Below, one piece after another: positions 47,870 to 60,450 of a stretch of 64,000 bases of DNA. Numbering within the stretch: position 1 is the first letter of the stretch; every line of letters begins with the position of its first letter. The notes below the pieces were generated by a model, which saw nothing but the letters and a program-made list of their open reading frames with translations, was not told the origin of the DNA and searched no databases. The DNA is from Rusavskia elegans (taxonomy: Eukaryota > Ascomycota > Lecanoromycetes > Teloschistales > Teloschistaceae): the NCBI GenBank assembly GCA_011316305.1, contig SAUG01000020.1, positions 558,001-622,000 on the forward strand. The letters are read 5' to 3'. Both the position numbers and the translations under genes were made by a program.

Positions 47870-48780
47870 TACGTATCGAAGATAAAAATTAAATAGACTC
47901 GCTATATACTCGCTAAAAAACCTATAGGAAAATAAGTTTATATATAATAAAGGCGAGGTTAATAAAGTTTAAAAAGTTTCTATAGTAGATATATATATAT
48001 AAATTATAAAAATCGAAATTTAGATAAAAGAAATTAGAATTTCTATAGCTTTTATAATATTTTAAATCTTTTATAGTAGTAGTATATTATATAATATACT
48101 AGTATAGATACTAGTTAATAATATAGATTTATTTAAAGTATTTAAAACGGATATTATCCGAGTAAAAAGGCGTATCTAAGGTTTCGGCGATTAAAAGTAC
48201 CTATTTAATAGTAAGTTATAGATATTATCGGTTATTATTTATACTGCCGAAATACTAAAAGATATAAATATTATATTTTTTTTTAATTTACTAGAAAAGT
48301 ATATACTAAACGTCTATTAGAATATTATAAACTTTTATAGATATATTAAAAATTATATCGTCTAGATAGTTCTAAAAATAGAGGTATTTATTATAGCTTT
48401 AAAAATTAATAGAAATTTTCGGATTATTAATAATTATAGCGCTTTAATAATACTATTTTTAGAATTTCTATAGAATTCTATAGTTAATTTAACGATACGG
48501 CTAGATAGTAAAAACCCCGATATATATTTATATATTTATTTTTATCTAGCTATAGACGGCTAAAGATATCGCGATTTTAAAAACTATTAATATTATCTTT
48601 TACCTAATAGTATTTAGATTCGAGGTTTAGATAAAATAGTACCCGAAGGTAAAAATAGAATAGATTATTATTATAGTTTATATAGACGATATAAACTCGA
48701 AAGTTATTAAATAGTTTATTAAATATTTCGATATATATATATAGGTCGAGCTTTCTAAAAATACAGGAAATATAATTAAA
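47870..48780 (+). pseudogene. Antisense extra ORF in the copia element
   Basis: One plus-strand frame from about 48,140 to 48,780 has few stops, nearly all of RIP type, while the other frames are full of them. Readable parts: RVKRRI.GFGD, SVIIYTAEILKDINI, FRIINNYSALIILFLEFL, then RLDSKNPDIYLYIYF and DKIVPEGKNRIDYYYS. The second copia copy has the same block (about 56,020-56,570) with the same frame, so it was part of the element before both inserted. Possibly a captured host gene or an element-specific antisense protein. Not recognised. Confidence 0.5.
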
Positions 48781-49399
48781 TCTTTAAAGGCTATTTAAAT
48801 CTATAACAACTATAAGTAGTATTAAATAGAAATATAAAATATAAAAAATCGAATATTATAACTTATATATTAGATAGTATAAAATTAGTAAAAATATATT
48901 CGAAGATATAATAGTAGTAAATAGCGGGCGAAAATAAATAGCGGGCGGCTAGTAGTTAGAGCGCTCACTAGTTTATACCCGCGTACTAGCTCCGAAAAAC
49001 TTTATATAAAGTTCGAATAGTCTACTAGATAGCTAAAATATATCTTACCAATATTAATATTAATTAATATATAAAATCTAATATAGAATTTAATAGAATA
49101 TAGATTAGAGATATTCTTTTAACGTTTTACTATAATAATAGAAGAATAAATCCGAATATAGATAACTATATATAGATTTTAATCGGATATACTATTAAAA
49201 AGTATATAAAAAATATAGCGATTTAAAAATAATATAGATATTATATAGATAGGCCTATAAGATCTAAAATTATTTAAAAATTAAACTATTTTCTATATTA
49301 TATATTATACTTTCTGAATATAATATTTATAGATATATAATAATTACTAGTATCTTGGAATTAAATATATTCCGAGAGAATTTATTATTAAAAGGATTT

Positions 49400-52300
49400 T
49401 TATAATTTAGATAGATTATTACTATTATTATTAAAAGTTTAGAATATTTTTAGATTTTTAAATTTCAACGCTATATAGAAAGCTCCGAATCTACTTTTAT
49501 TTAAAACTTTAGTAAATCTATTAGCTAGTATTTATTCTATTAAAATATAATAAAAGTTAATAGTTTTATTAGTAACTTTTTTCTAAAGAAATTTAATATA
49601 GATATTAATATAGTTAGTACGACTATAAAACTAAAAGATTTTAGTAAAAGTAATAGAGTTCTAGTAATTACTATAAAGAGTTACCGTATTTAAAATAGTA
49701 TTTAAATTCTATTTATTGATTAATAATAAATTTAGGATATAATTTAATTAAATAGCCTTTTTAGTAGCTCTAGTCTCGCTATTTAACTCTACTTCGATAG
49801 TTAATATAGCTATAATAGTTTACCGTTTAAATAACTAGCTAATAGCGCCGGATCTAATATTAAAAATATACCTAAAAGTAAATTAACGGATTTCATAGTT
49901 ATCTATCTAATCGATATCGATATATCTCTATAATTTCTATAGATCGCCTCTATAGATAAAAATAGAGTAAGCTATTTTATATAAATATTTAAAAATTCTA
50001 ATAATAGTATTCTAGTAGTAGTTTATAGACAAATATCGACTAATAATAGAAATAGTAAGAGTAATATTAGAGTAGATTCTAAATATAGTATATATTAAAG
50101 AGTCGATAGTATTCTAATATTGATACTTTATTAATAGAAGATGATTCTAGTCGGTAGGAAGAGTTTCTAAATAAAAGCCGAAATCTATAAAAATAGAAAT
50201 ATTATTTTTATAGATAATAAAACTATAATTTTTTAGAAACGATTTATTATAAATAGTTTAATTTAATTAAATAGTATAGAATTCCCGGTTCCTAATAATC
50301 TTTATATCGAAATAGAAATTAATAGAATCTAAATCTAATTTTTAAAAATATTTATTTAGATATATTTTAATATTATTAAAATTCTAACGACTACCGCTAT
50401 ATAGAAGGATATTATTAATATAAACGCCGATAATAATTATATTATTATAGAAAATACTATAATCGGATTCTAGAAATTTAAAGCCGATAGTAATAAAAAA
50501 TTTAGTAAGATAGTAGTACTAGACCCGAAGTAATTATTTAAAACTATAGAAGGCCTTCTAAAGTTTATATATTATATTAGAAATACCGAAACTAGTAGAA
50601 TATTATATATAAAAAATTTTATTTATATAACTATAGAGGAAGGCAGTCTTAATATCTATTTAATTAAATTATAGACCGTAGACGGTAGTTATAGCGAAAA
50701 TAGCTCTATATAATATTAGTTTAATAATAGAAATAAAGGTTTTATAAAAATCGACGCCGGCTTTCTAATTTAAACTATAAATAATCTAGCGAGTTTTAAA
50801 ACGCGTAATTTTATTATCGGTATCTCTTATAATGTTATATATTTATTTACTTTCTTAACGATATTTTATAGAAGATATTAATATTTTAATATATAGTATC
50901 TAAATATTATTTAATTCTAATAATACTAGTTTTTATTCTATAGCTTTATATTATTTATCGATATAAACTAATTCTATAGCCTTTTTATATAACTAGAGTT
51001 CGGAAGAATCTAATATTATACCTTTTTTTATAATATTAATAAATATATAGATATTTATAATTAGGTCTAGTAAGAAATAATTATATTTATTCTATATCCG
51101 GAATACGGGGTAATTATAGAAAATTCTAATAAAAGATTAGATAATATAATTAGTTTATAGACGAGGTATTATATTTTAAAGATAGGGCGATAATATATCG
51201 GAATCCGAATCCGAATCCGAACCCGAATTATTAATTTCGATAATATAAAGACTATTAGGTAAATTAGTCGGTAATAGAATTTAACTATAGTACTAGAATT
51301 TAGCGAAGGAAAACTATAAGTTTAGATATTAATAGAATATTACTAGATAATAACTATAACTTTATAGAATTAGATTTTCTATCAGTACGCTTTTAATTCT
51401 ATAAAAGTTATTATTTATTTTTAAAATCTTCTAATTTCTATAGATCTAATAAATCTAGATTATAATCTATTTTTTTTAAATATTATAGAAAAAGCGCGGA
51501 CGATTTTATTCTAAATATTTAATAGTTTATAAATAGTATTACTAAAATAACTAACTAAAATATATTTATAGCTTCGATTATAGAATTTCCGAATTTTTTT
51601 ATTATATATTAGATATACTATAGAATTCAGAATACGAAATCGGTTTAAATCTAGAGATTTACTATATATTTTTTATATATAATTATATCTAATTTATTAT
51701 TAGATAACGAAATATATAGAAAAAAAAATAGTTTTAATAAATAGTAGCTATTATTTTTTATTAAAGCCGCTATAAACTAATATAGGATAGATTTTATATA
51801 TTAGTATTTACCCGAAATATTCGAAAATACCGTTTTATAATAGATTATTAGATTTAATAGATTTCTATTAAATACTTTTATTAATAAAGCTTTTAGATAT
51901 AATATAGCTCCTAAACTTATTATTACTAAGAAAATATCTAATAATAAAGACGTTTTTTTTATTATAGGTATAGAAGTAATTCTAGTATTCGAAGATTTCG
52001 GAACAATCTTTTATTTTAGTTATATATTATTATCTAGAAAAATAAAAATATATTAGTTTCTATTATATATTATTAGAACTTTATTTATTTAAATAGATTC
52101 CATATAATTAGTATAAATAAAGTCTATAGAACTGCTACTAGAACGGATATAGTTTTTATAAAACTATTTATATTATTTACCTAAAATATAAATCTTATAG
52201 AAATCGAATTTAGATTTAGAAATTTTAGATAGATCGATTTCTATAAATATATTCGCTAGTTTATATAAATTCTAGTTATCTAGATATCTAAGCCGGGTAT

Positions 52301-52400
52301 ACTAGATATTTTCTATTTCTACTAATATTTTAGCGAGGACTTTTAAAACTATATCGGATATTAATAAAAATAAAAATAAAGATAGAAAATTAATAAAATA
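49400..52400 (-). pseudogene. Copia polyprotein (integrase, RT, RNase H), RIP-inactivated
   Basis: Minus-strand reading, with * for TAG or TAA. Pre-integrase YTRLRYLDN*NLYKLAN near 52,310-52,260. An integrase core remnant follows to about 51,700. Linker of repeated Ser-Asp at 51,229-51,196. RT: AGVDFYKTFISI and YRAIFAITTVYGL around 50,760-50,660, then the YVDD box, read here as YINN at 50,422-50,411 (both Asp lost), followed by ILLYSGSR. RNase H: GAIS*LFKR around 49,850-49,825, then IEVELNSETRATKK, and the closing LANRFTKVLNKSRFGA near 49,510. The catalytic changes G-to-A on this strand are exactly RIP changes. Confidence 0.9.
51196..51230. repeat. 6-bp tandem repeat (ccgaat)n in the copia linker
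   Basis: About five units; on the minus coding strand they give Ser-Asp repeats in the acidic stretch that normally separates integrase from RT. Confidence 0.8.
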
Positions 52401-53708
52401 AAAAAAGGTTTTATAGGGCCGCCCTATATAATATTAATATTTAATAGAAATAGACTTTCGTATATATAATAATATTAATAGTTTTATCTAAAGTAATTAT
52501 TTTCTATTTTTGTTTATTTTTATTGGTAATAATAATATTATACTAGATAAATAAAGTCTAGAAGTAGCTAAAAACGACTTTAAAACCCCGAAAAAAATTT
52601 AAAATAAAAAGGCTTTTTAGAATAATAACGTTTATAGCTAAAATTTTATTAGTAAATTTATAGAATTTCGCTATATATATTTCTATACTTTTAAAAAAAC
52701 TATTATAATAAAGAATATCTAGTTAAAATAGATATTTAAATCTATAAATTTACCGATTTTATAGATTCTATATTATATCTAGAATTTATCTAGTATCCTT
52801 TTAATATCTAATATAATATTTTTAAATAGTATTAATACTATAGCTCGTTTTAATTACTATATAGACGCGTTTTTTATATTCTTTTTTATATTTAGAAATA
52901 TCCGGAAATAAAAGATCTTTAATAGTAATTCGGAAATTATTAAAAATATAGTAAACTACAATATTTTCCTTCTAGTTTTTATAATCTAAACGGGTTTTAA
53001 ACTTTAGAATTATATAAATAGAATAGCCGGAACCTTCTGGTTAATATTATTTATAGTCGATATTATAGAAATAGATATATTACCGAGTATAATACTAGAT
53101 TATAGAATACTATAAAAAGTAGTACTATAGAAAAATAAATTAGAAGGAAAGTTTAAAAAGCGAATAATTAAAAGATATAATATCTTTAAAGTTAAATAGA
53201 TTTTTCGAATTTAGAAAAATAGATAGAAAACTAAAAGATATAAATTATTCCGGGTTATTTTCGAATATAACTTTATTTAGCGAAATTGGTTTATTATTAG
53301 TTATATAGAAATCTATTGTTAATAATGGAAAATTAGAAATTATAGGCGGTTTAGTTTATCTAGAAATTATTAAATAGTCTCTAAAGGAAATATTATTTAA
53401 AATTTTTAAAATTACGAGAATTAGTATAAAGCTTTCATAATAATAATAATATAGAAATAGATATATAATTTAAAATAGATTAGATGAAATTTTTAAAATT
53501 AAAATAATATAATAATTTTAAGTAATAAATAGAAAGCTTCGAGTTTTTATATTATTTGGAACCAAATAATATAACTAGTAAAGCCGAAGGCTGGACTCGA
53601 TAGCTCTAGTTCTAGAAATAAACGGTAGTTAGTTTAAAAATAGTAGATACTCGCTTAAACTATTAGGAAATTAGAAAAATATAATAGCTAGAAATATAGT
53701 CTACTAGC

Positions 53709-54120
53709 TGTTACGTCCGCGGCTCTATAAAAGCACGCTGGAAGATTAGCTAGGCAAGCGAGCCTAATTATCTATAGCCGCTTATAGTCGCTATAGCCGA
53801 CTCTTTTAATAGAAGCTTTTAGCGGACGGTTATCTGTCGGTACTATCGGCTACTTTTATTATATATGTCGTTCCTTATTTCTATTAAATAGCTTTTTTCA
53901 TTAGTTATTAATATAATTATTAAATACGTTTCTACTATTTTCTTTTTAATTACCTATATAACGAAAACGCCTTATAATATTATAACTATTTATTCGCGGC
54001 TACGCGGGATTTGTTACAATAATTTATACTAGAACTTTTTTACTATTTAGTAGCTCGGACTACGCCTACGGCTGTAGCTAGGCTCGAACGTAACGCCCTT
54101 TAACGTACAGGGACGTTATA
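53709..54120. mobile_element. Solo LTR, 412 bp
   Basis: Starts TGTTACGTCC and ends GGGACGTTATA (final CA mutated to TA), flanked by the perfect 5-bp duplication CTAGC (53,704-53,708 and 54,121-54,125). It has cctatataacg as a possible TATA region near 53,950. Much less RIP-mutated than the copia element it sits in. Probably from a gypsy-type element, judged by the TGTTACG start. Confidence 0.85.
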
Positions 54121-54460
54121 CTAGCTTTCTATTTTATAGAAGTTCTAGTCTATATTAAATAAACTAGTTAGTTATTTCCTATATTTAATTTAGATAGCTA
54201 AAGCTATCTAGGTTACTATAGCGTCTATATAGAGCTAGAAGGTTAGCTAAAACATTCTATATAATAATTCGCGGCAGAATATTTCTATTTATATAGTGGC
54301 CTTCTATATTAGCGTAATAACGTATCTATATAGTATACAATCTTATTCATATATCTATATATAATAAATCAGCGAAATATATTCTATTTAAAAGTAAGGA
54401 GATTAGTAGTTTAAATAGCCAGAAAAGGTCGTAAAATAAAATAAAAAAGGTCTATTTAAC

Positions 54461-54620
54461 TAGACTGGCCGTTTTGTCGGGTTTCGAACCCGGGTTCGTG
54501 TCCCGGATTCGAGTTTCTAACCGTATTAGAAAGGAGATTAACTTTAACTAGTAATTTTGTCGCAATAGCCACGTTTATCGCGAAGTCGGATCGCCATTTT
54601 GGTTCGAAGTGGCCAATCTA
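54461..54620. mobile_element. Miniature hAT element, 160 bp, not RIP-mutated
   Basis: TAGACTGGCC and GGCCAATCTA ends. Flanks TATTTAAC and TATTTAGC (54,453-54,460 and 54,621-54,628) are an 8-bp duplication with one A/G change. The interior retains TpG and CpA. It is the smallest member of the family in the window. Confidence 0.93.
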
Positions 54621-54880
54621 TATTTAGCTATTTATAATTTTAGTAATTACCGATGTATTTATAAATAGTAGTAAAACTATAGATTTCGTCGTTTATCGTA
54701 TTAGATATTTTATAGGTTTAATAATATATATCGAATCTATAGGAAAAAAGAAATAAAGATAAATAGAAAAGAAAATTCTTTGAATACCTAAAACGGCGTT
54801 AAATATAAAAAGATAATACTCGCGAATTATAATAACTATTATAAACTAGTTCGGCTAGAATTTCCGAGTTTATAATCTTT

Positions 54881-55053
54881 TAAAATTATATATATAGAAT
54901 ATTAAATTTAATCTACTAAAGTAGACTTTCGTTTAAACGAAATATATAAAAAGAAAATAGCAGAATTTTAGTATTTAAAGCTACTAGACTTGATCGACAC
55001 TAGCGCTCTTAGCGCCTTAGTACAGCTGTTATACGTAATACGTACTTTTAACA
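54881..55053 (-). repeat. Copia LTR (5' LTR of the minus-strand element), 173 bp
   Basis: Minus-strand start TGTTAAAAGTACGTATTACG, with a TATA-like tttttatatattt in the middle. Partner of 47,673-47,845. Confidence 0.87.
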
Positions 55054-55185
55054 ATTTACGTAAATTAAACTAGAATATAAATTCTACTACCGTATATTTA
55101 ATACTGGTATATTAACGTTTGATTTATTTACCGAACCACTGGCTTACCGGATATCAAAACCAAAACAAATTAACTAAATAAAAAA

Positions 55186-55478
55186 GTAATATAATAAATT
55201 GTTTTAATTATATACTAAATAGCTTCCGTATTTATTTTACTATAATATTTCAACTGTTTAAAAAATTCGATTTTCGAAGTTATTTTTTAAAACTAGATTA
55301 ATAGATTCTATCTATTAATATAGTTTTGATTACTTTTAAATCTATTAATTAGTTAAAACGGAAACAATTCGTTGTATAAAACTATTAATAATATTACTAA
55401 TAACTTTATTTATATATTTAGTTTTTGAATATCTATTAATTAAAATATAGTTATTTTTATATCGTTTAAAGTTTTTAT
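55186..55478. other. AT-rich RIP-mutated DNA, no gene seen
   Basis: Short stretch between the R930 end and the second copia copy. Not assigned. Confidence 0.6.
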
Positions 55479-55651
55479 TGAAATCATATATATGGAATAT
55501 CAAGCTTAATTCATTAAAGTAGGCTTTCGTCTGAACTAAATATATAAAAAGGAAGTGGCAGGGTCTTGGCGTCTAAAACTATTAGATTCGATCGGTACTA
55601 GCGCCTTTAGCGCTTTAGTATAACTGTTATACGTAATACGTATTTTTTATA
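55479..55651 (-). repeat. Copia LTR (3' LTR of copy 2), 173 bp
   Basis: In plus orientation it starts TGAAATCATATATATGG, the best-kept version of this terminus. It is followed at about 55,980 by the same extra block as in copy 1. Confidence 0.85.
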
Positions 55652-57199
55652 TTTCAATACGAATAATATACTCTATATATACCGAAAGTAAAATTGAATA
55701 AATTCGTTATATACTCGCTAAAAAATCTATAGAAAAAAAATTTATATAACGGTAAAAATATAGTTTAAAGAACTTCTATAATAGATATAAATTGCGAAGA
55801 AAATAAAATAAAGATATAAAACTTCTATAGTAGATCTATTTATATAAATTATAAAAATCGAAATTTAAATAAAAGAAAAAATAGAGTTCCTATAATTTCT
55901 ATAATATTTTAAACTTTCTATAATAGTAATTTATTTAGTAGAATACTAGTATAGAAGCTAGTTTATAATATAGATTTAATTAAAATATTTAAAATAGATA
56001 TCGCCCGATTAAAAAAGTATATCTAGGGTTTCTGCGATTAAAAATATCTATCTAGTAATAAATTATAGATATTATCGGTTATTATTAATATCGTCGAAAT
56101 ATTAAAAGATATAGATATTATATTACTTTTTAATATACTAAATAAATATATATTAAATATATATTAAAATATTATAAAATTTTATGAATTTATTAAAAAT
56201 CATATTATCTATATAGTTCTAGATATAGAAATATTTACCGTAATTTCGAAATTTAATATAAATTTTTAGATTATTAACGATTATAGCGTTTTAATACTAC
56301 TATTTATAAAATTATTATAAAATCTCGTAGTTAATTTAACGATATAGCCAAATAGCGAAAATCCCGATATATATTTATATATTATTCCGATTTAATTGTA
56401 AACGGCTAAAAATATTATAATTTTAAAAACTATCGATATTATTTTCTATTTAATAACGTTTAGATTCGAGATTTAGATAAAATAATACTCGAAAATAGAA
56501 ATAGAATAGATTATTATTGTAGTTCATATAGGCGATATAAACTCGAAAGTTTTTAAATAATTTATTAAAGACTTCGATATATATATATAGGTCGGTTTTT
56601 CTAGAAATATATAGATTGGCCGTCGGGTCGGATTTCGAACTTGAATTAACTAATTCTATTCGATCTAAATTAGATTACGGTTAAATCTAATCCGATTTAA
56701 ATCGGATCGGATTTTTCTATAATTCGATTCGATTTATTAAAATACTAGAATTATATATAAAAGTATAATTTTTATATTAAAATAAATTTCTTTTTATATG
56801 TTATATTATCTATAAATCTCTAAATTTTTCTAATTATATACTAAAGACTTTAGATATTTCTAATATTAAAATATTTAAATATTAATATATATTATTTACT
56901 ATTATTTATAAATAGTTTATACTATTTATACTATAAATTAATATCTATATATCTATATTATTTTTCTATATTACTATTATCGAAATCTTATATAAAATAT
57001 CTAATATAAATATCGATTTTTATTTTTTTATTTTTTAGATTAATATATCTAGCGAGGGTCTTTCTATTAGATTTCTATAAAATAATATCTATTCTAGTTA
57101 ATCTATATACTAGTTTTTGAACTAATCTATAACTAAAACTTTAAATAAATTTCATTATTTATATAATAAATAATAATAGATTATTAAAAATATAGTAGA

Positions 57200-59600
57200 T
57201 AAAATTTAAATCGATTATCTAAAACTAATATTTCGATAATAAATTTATTTAATAGATTATAGATTATTATTAAAATTTCCAATAATAGATGTCTAGTATT
57301 TCTATTACTAAAAGTATTAAAAATTAAATTTAAAAAAATAGCCGATCTTTTATAAATAAAAAAGATTTTAGTATAAAAATAGTTATTCTAGTAAAATAAG
57401 TTCTACTAGATACCTATAATAATAGAAAGTCTATTTAAAATTATATATAAATACTATTCTAAAATTTTTAACTATTTTATAGCTTTTGGTTTTTTAAATA
57501 TATTTATTATTAAAAAAATATTATTTAACTAATAGTTACTATAGATTTAAATAATATAATTTATAGTCTATAATTAAAATGATATTTATTTATTAAAATA
57601 GTAAATAGTATTATAAGAAAATAATATAAAGTTTATTTATTTAATTATAGAAAAAAAGTTATATTAAACTAAATTTTATATTTAATTAAAACGTTTAGAA
57701 TAGATATCTATATAAAACTTTCTTAGATCTAAATCTACTAGTCCGGACTATTAAAAATAAAAATTTTAGAAAATTACTATAATTATTTTATCTAGATATA
57801 GAGCTATTTAAATTTATATAATTTATAATATTGATTTTTCGTAAATATTAAACTATTCGTAATAGAATTAAATTTAAATCAAATACTATAGAATATAGTT
57901 TATTTATATTAGATAATTCGTCTAATCTATCAAAGATCGCGTATTTGAAAAAATTAATATATTAAATTAATATATAGTTTTAATTTTAGAAATATCTATT
58001 TAGATTTATATTTCTATCTATAAATTATTTCGGCCGTTTATAGTACTAAAAGCTATTAATTTTTCAGAATTTTTCTAGTTTATATAGTAGTTTTTAGATG
58101 TTATTACCGATAATACTAGTTTTAATTCTATATATCAAAAAGAATTTAAAAAGATTTTTAATCGATTTAATAGTTAATAGAATCGACTATAAAATTAACT
58201 ATTTTATTTAATTTACATCGTTAATCTAGTAGTCTAAAATCTTTTTAAAACTATTGAATTATAAATATTATATAATAACTTTATTTATTAGCTAGATAAC
58301 AAATAAATTATAGCTATTAGTACCGGTTTATTTAATAGTATAAAAAAGGTAATATAGATAAAAAATATAAACTAAATCATTTTTATATTAATAGTATTTT
58401 TAGATTTATTTTATTATAGTTTATTTCGTTATTTTTCTTTAATATAAATTTTATTTTAAAGAATTTTAAAATAGAGCCGATTCTAATTTCTATATTAGAA
58501 ACTTTATTTAAAATATTTATATTTAATAGATATCGATTTATTTTATAGTTTATAGAATATATCTATTTTATTAAATTATTAATAAATTTATTAAAAAGAA
58601 TTCGTGAAATCTATAAATATAAAGGATTACTTTTAATATAAATAAATAATAATCTTTTTATCTTATAGATAATATACTATAGCTATTTTATAAAATTATT
58701 TTAATAATTTTAAAAACTATCGATAATAGAATTTACTTAATATACTAATTCAATAATATATTCTATATTTATTTTATTAGAATATAGAAAGTTATAAATT
58801 TCGAACTATTTTTAAAAAAGAATAATACTAATAGTTTATAAAAAGATTTTTCTTAAATTTACTAAATATTATCTATTTTTATATTAAAAATAAAAGAAAA
58901 CTAATATATAACTTTATAAATATTTATAATTCTATAATAAAATCTAAATATTATCGAAATTAAAATACTATTAAATAGGAAAAAAATATATAAAAAAATT
59001 TAAAATATATAAATAAATATCGGAATAAATTTAAAAAATATTTTAATAAATACTATAGAATTTCTATTAATCTATTAATATATAAAATCTATTATAAATA
59101 GAACAATAAAATACTATATAGTAGTAATATAATATAATTATATTAACTAGATAATTGTTTCCTATAATTATTTTAAATAATTTTTTTTAATAATTTTAAC
59201 GTTTTTAAATATTTATTTCCGAAACTAATTAATATCTTCGCGCTAATATTACTAAAAATAATTAAAATTAGATTTTTTAGAAAAAAAATATTTTAGATTT
59301 ACTAAAATTAGTATAGATAGTTTTTAATATTTTTTTCTATTTAATATTTTAGATCGGAATTAAACGGACTTTTAATTTTACTTAGAAAATTTATTAGTAG
59401 AATTAAATTTGAATAATTTTATAATATATAGATTTGATAATAATATTTGAATACTATAATTATACTATAGATATAAATCCTAATAAATTATTAGAAAAGC
59501 TATAGAATATATTTAATCGAGTAAAAATAGAAAATAGTACTATATTTCTAGAAAAAAATCTATTTAAAAAAGATTTTAAAAATATATTAGATAAATTAAT
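57200..59600 (+). pseudogene. hAT transposase of the second large element, dead
   Basis: The dimerisation region at 59,280-59,600 reads IVFNIFFYLIF*IGIKRTFN (IGIKRTFN encoded at 59,353-59,376), then IDLIIIFEYYNYTID and LLEKL*NIFNRVKIENS, aligned residue for residue with the copy at 14,180-13,860. Glu of the ER pair is Lys here, a G-to-A change. The N-terminal limit was not determined. Confidence 0.72.
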
Positions 59601-59699
59601 CTATTATAATTTTTACTTAATATTAATATTGTAATATATATAGATAATATATTCTTTTAAAACTATTATTTTCCGATTTATATAATTAATTAAATAGTT

Positions 59700-60450
59700 T
59701 AATATTTTCTTTTATATTTTTATTCTAACTATTAAAATTAATATTTTCAGCTAAATTTTTATTATTTTTAAATTTAGTATTATTTTATATAAAAAAGTAC
59801 TTTTCTACTATCTAGTTCTTTTTAAAGATTATTACTATTTTTATTTTTTTATTTATAAAAAATTTAATATATTTATTAGCCGTATTTCTATTTTAACTAA
59901 ACTCTTTAGTAAATATTATCTATTTTTCTAGAGGATCTAGAGTTCTAGCAAACTAAAGTTTTTAAAAGCGGGTATAATAAATTGTTTATTATTAGATAAA
60001 ATTAACGATTAAAGCTATATACTTTATTAAAATTATTTTGATCGAACTATTAATAGTAATATTAGATTAGAAAAAATATTAAAAATAAATATTTCTATAC
60101 CGGATAGCTTTATTTATAATCGATATATTATTTTAATATAATATTTTATTCTATTTCTATTTTATTTATTTAATAGTTATCGTTGTTTCTATATTTTTTT
60201 AAAGATATTATATATAGATTTATATTTAATATAGTATATATTACTTTATTCTATTTCTATAAATTCTTTTTTCAATTTTTTAATCTATTTTCTAATTTCT
60301 AATATTCTATTCTAATTTATTTTTCTAGAAATCTATTTTTATAAATACTTTAAAGTATTTATATACTATAATATAGTCTATATTCTATATTCTATAAACT
60401 TATATTTAATATTAGACTACTTTTTACTATATTTATTGTTTTTAACTAAT
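59700..60450 (-). pseudogene. Accessory ORF of the second large hAT, dead
   Basis: Inverse match to 12,170-12,930. The minus strand has aataaaaatttagctgaaaa and the block whose plus form is ttagactactttttac (about 60,412), equivalent to gtaaaaagtagtccga at 12,184. It lacks the 12-bp repeat expansion. Confidence 0.55.

Larger units (their letters stand above)
47673..55053 (-). mobile_element. Ty1/copia LTR retrotransposon, 7,381 bp with insertions
   Basis: Two 173-bp LTRs bound a decayed polyprotein read on the minus strand in copia order: GAG-pre-integrase, integrase, acidic Ser/Asp linker, reverse transcriptase, RNase H. Later insertions are a solo LTR (53,709-54,120) and a 160-bp hAT (54,461-54,620). 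Between RNase H and the 3' LTR lie about 1.5 kb not needed by a copia element, with an apparent plus-strand ORF. The host is an R930 copy. The target duplication was not resolved. Confidence 0.92.
46890..55185 (-). repeat. R930 repeat, copy D, split by the copia element
   Basis: Left part 46,890-47,672 and right part 55,054-55,185 (attaaactagaatataaatt, ctggtatattaacgtttg, atcaaaaccaaaacaaatta). The minus strand at 47,509-47,138 keeps 124 open codons in spite of RIP: VRIYSRNSYIIAK, ARVNYFNYDKNFFFTVF, KTRYPTFLSPFNLIDRVKLL, then ATRAKEYFNNLIERLDTSY. The central part of this reading is recognisable in copies A, B, C and E. I do not recognise the protein. Confidence 0.75.

Noticed and set aside
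48660..48720. Plus-strand VYIDDI, resembling a gypsy reverse transcriptase box
   Set aside because: Neighbouring residues do not fit RT, and a clear copia RT and RNase H are on the minus strand of the same element. The other frame across this site is the one kept open.
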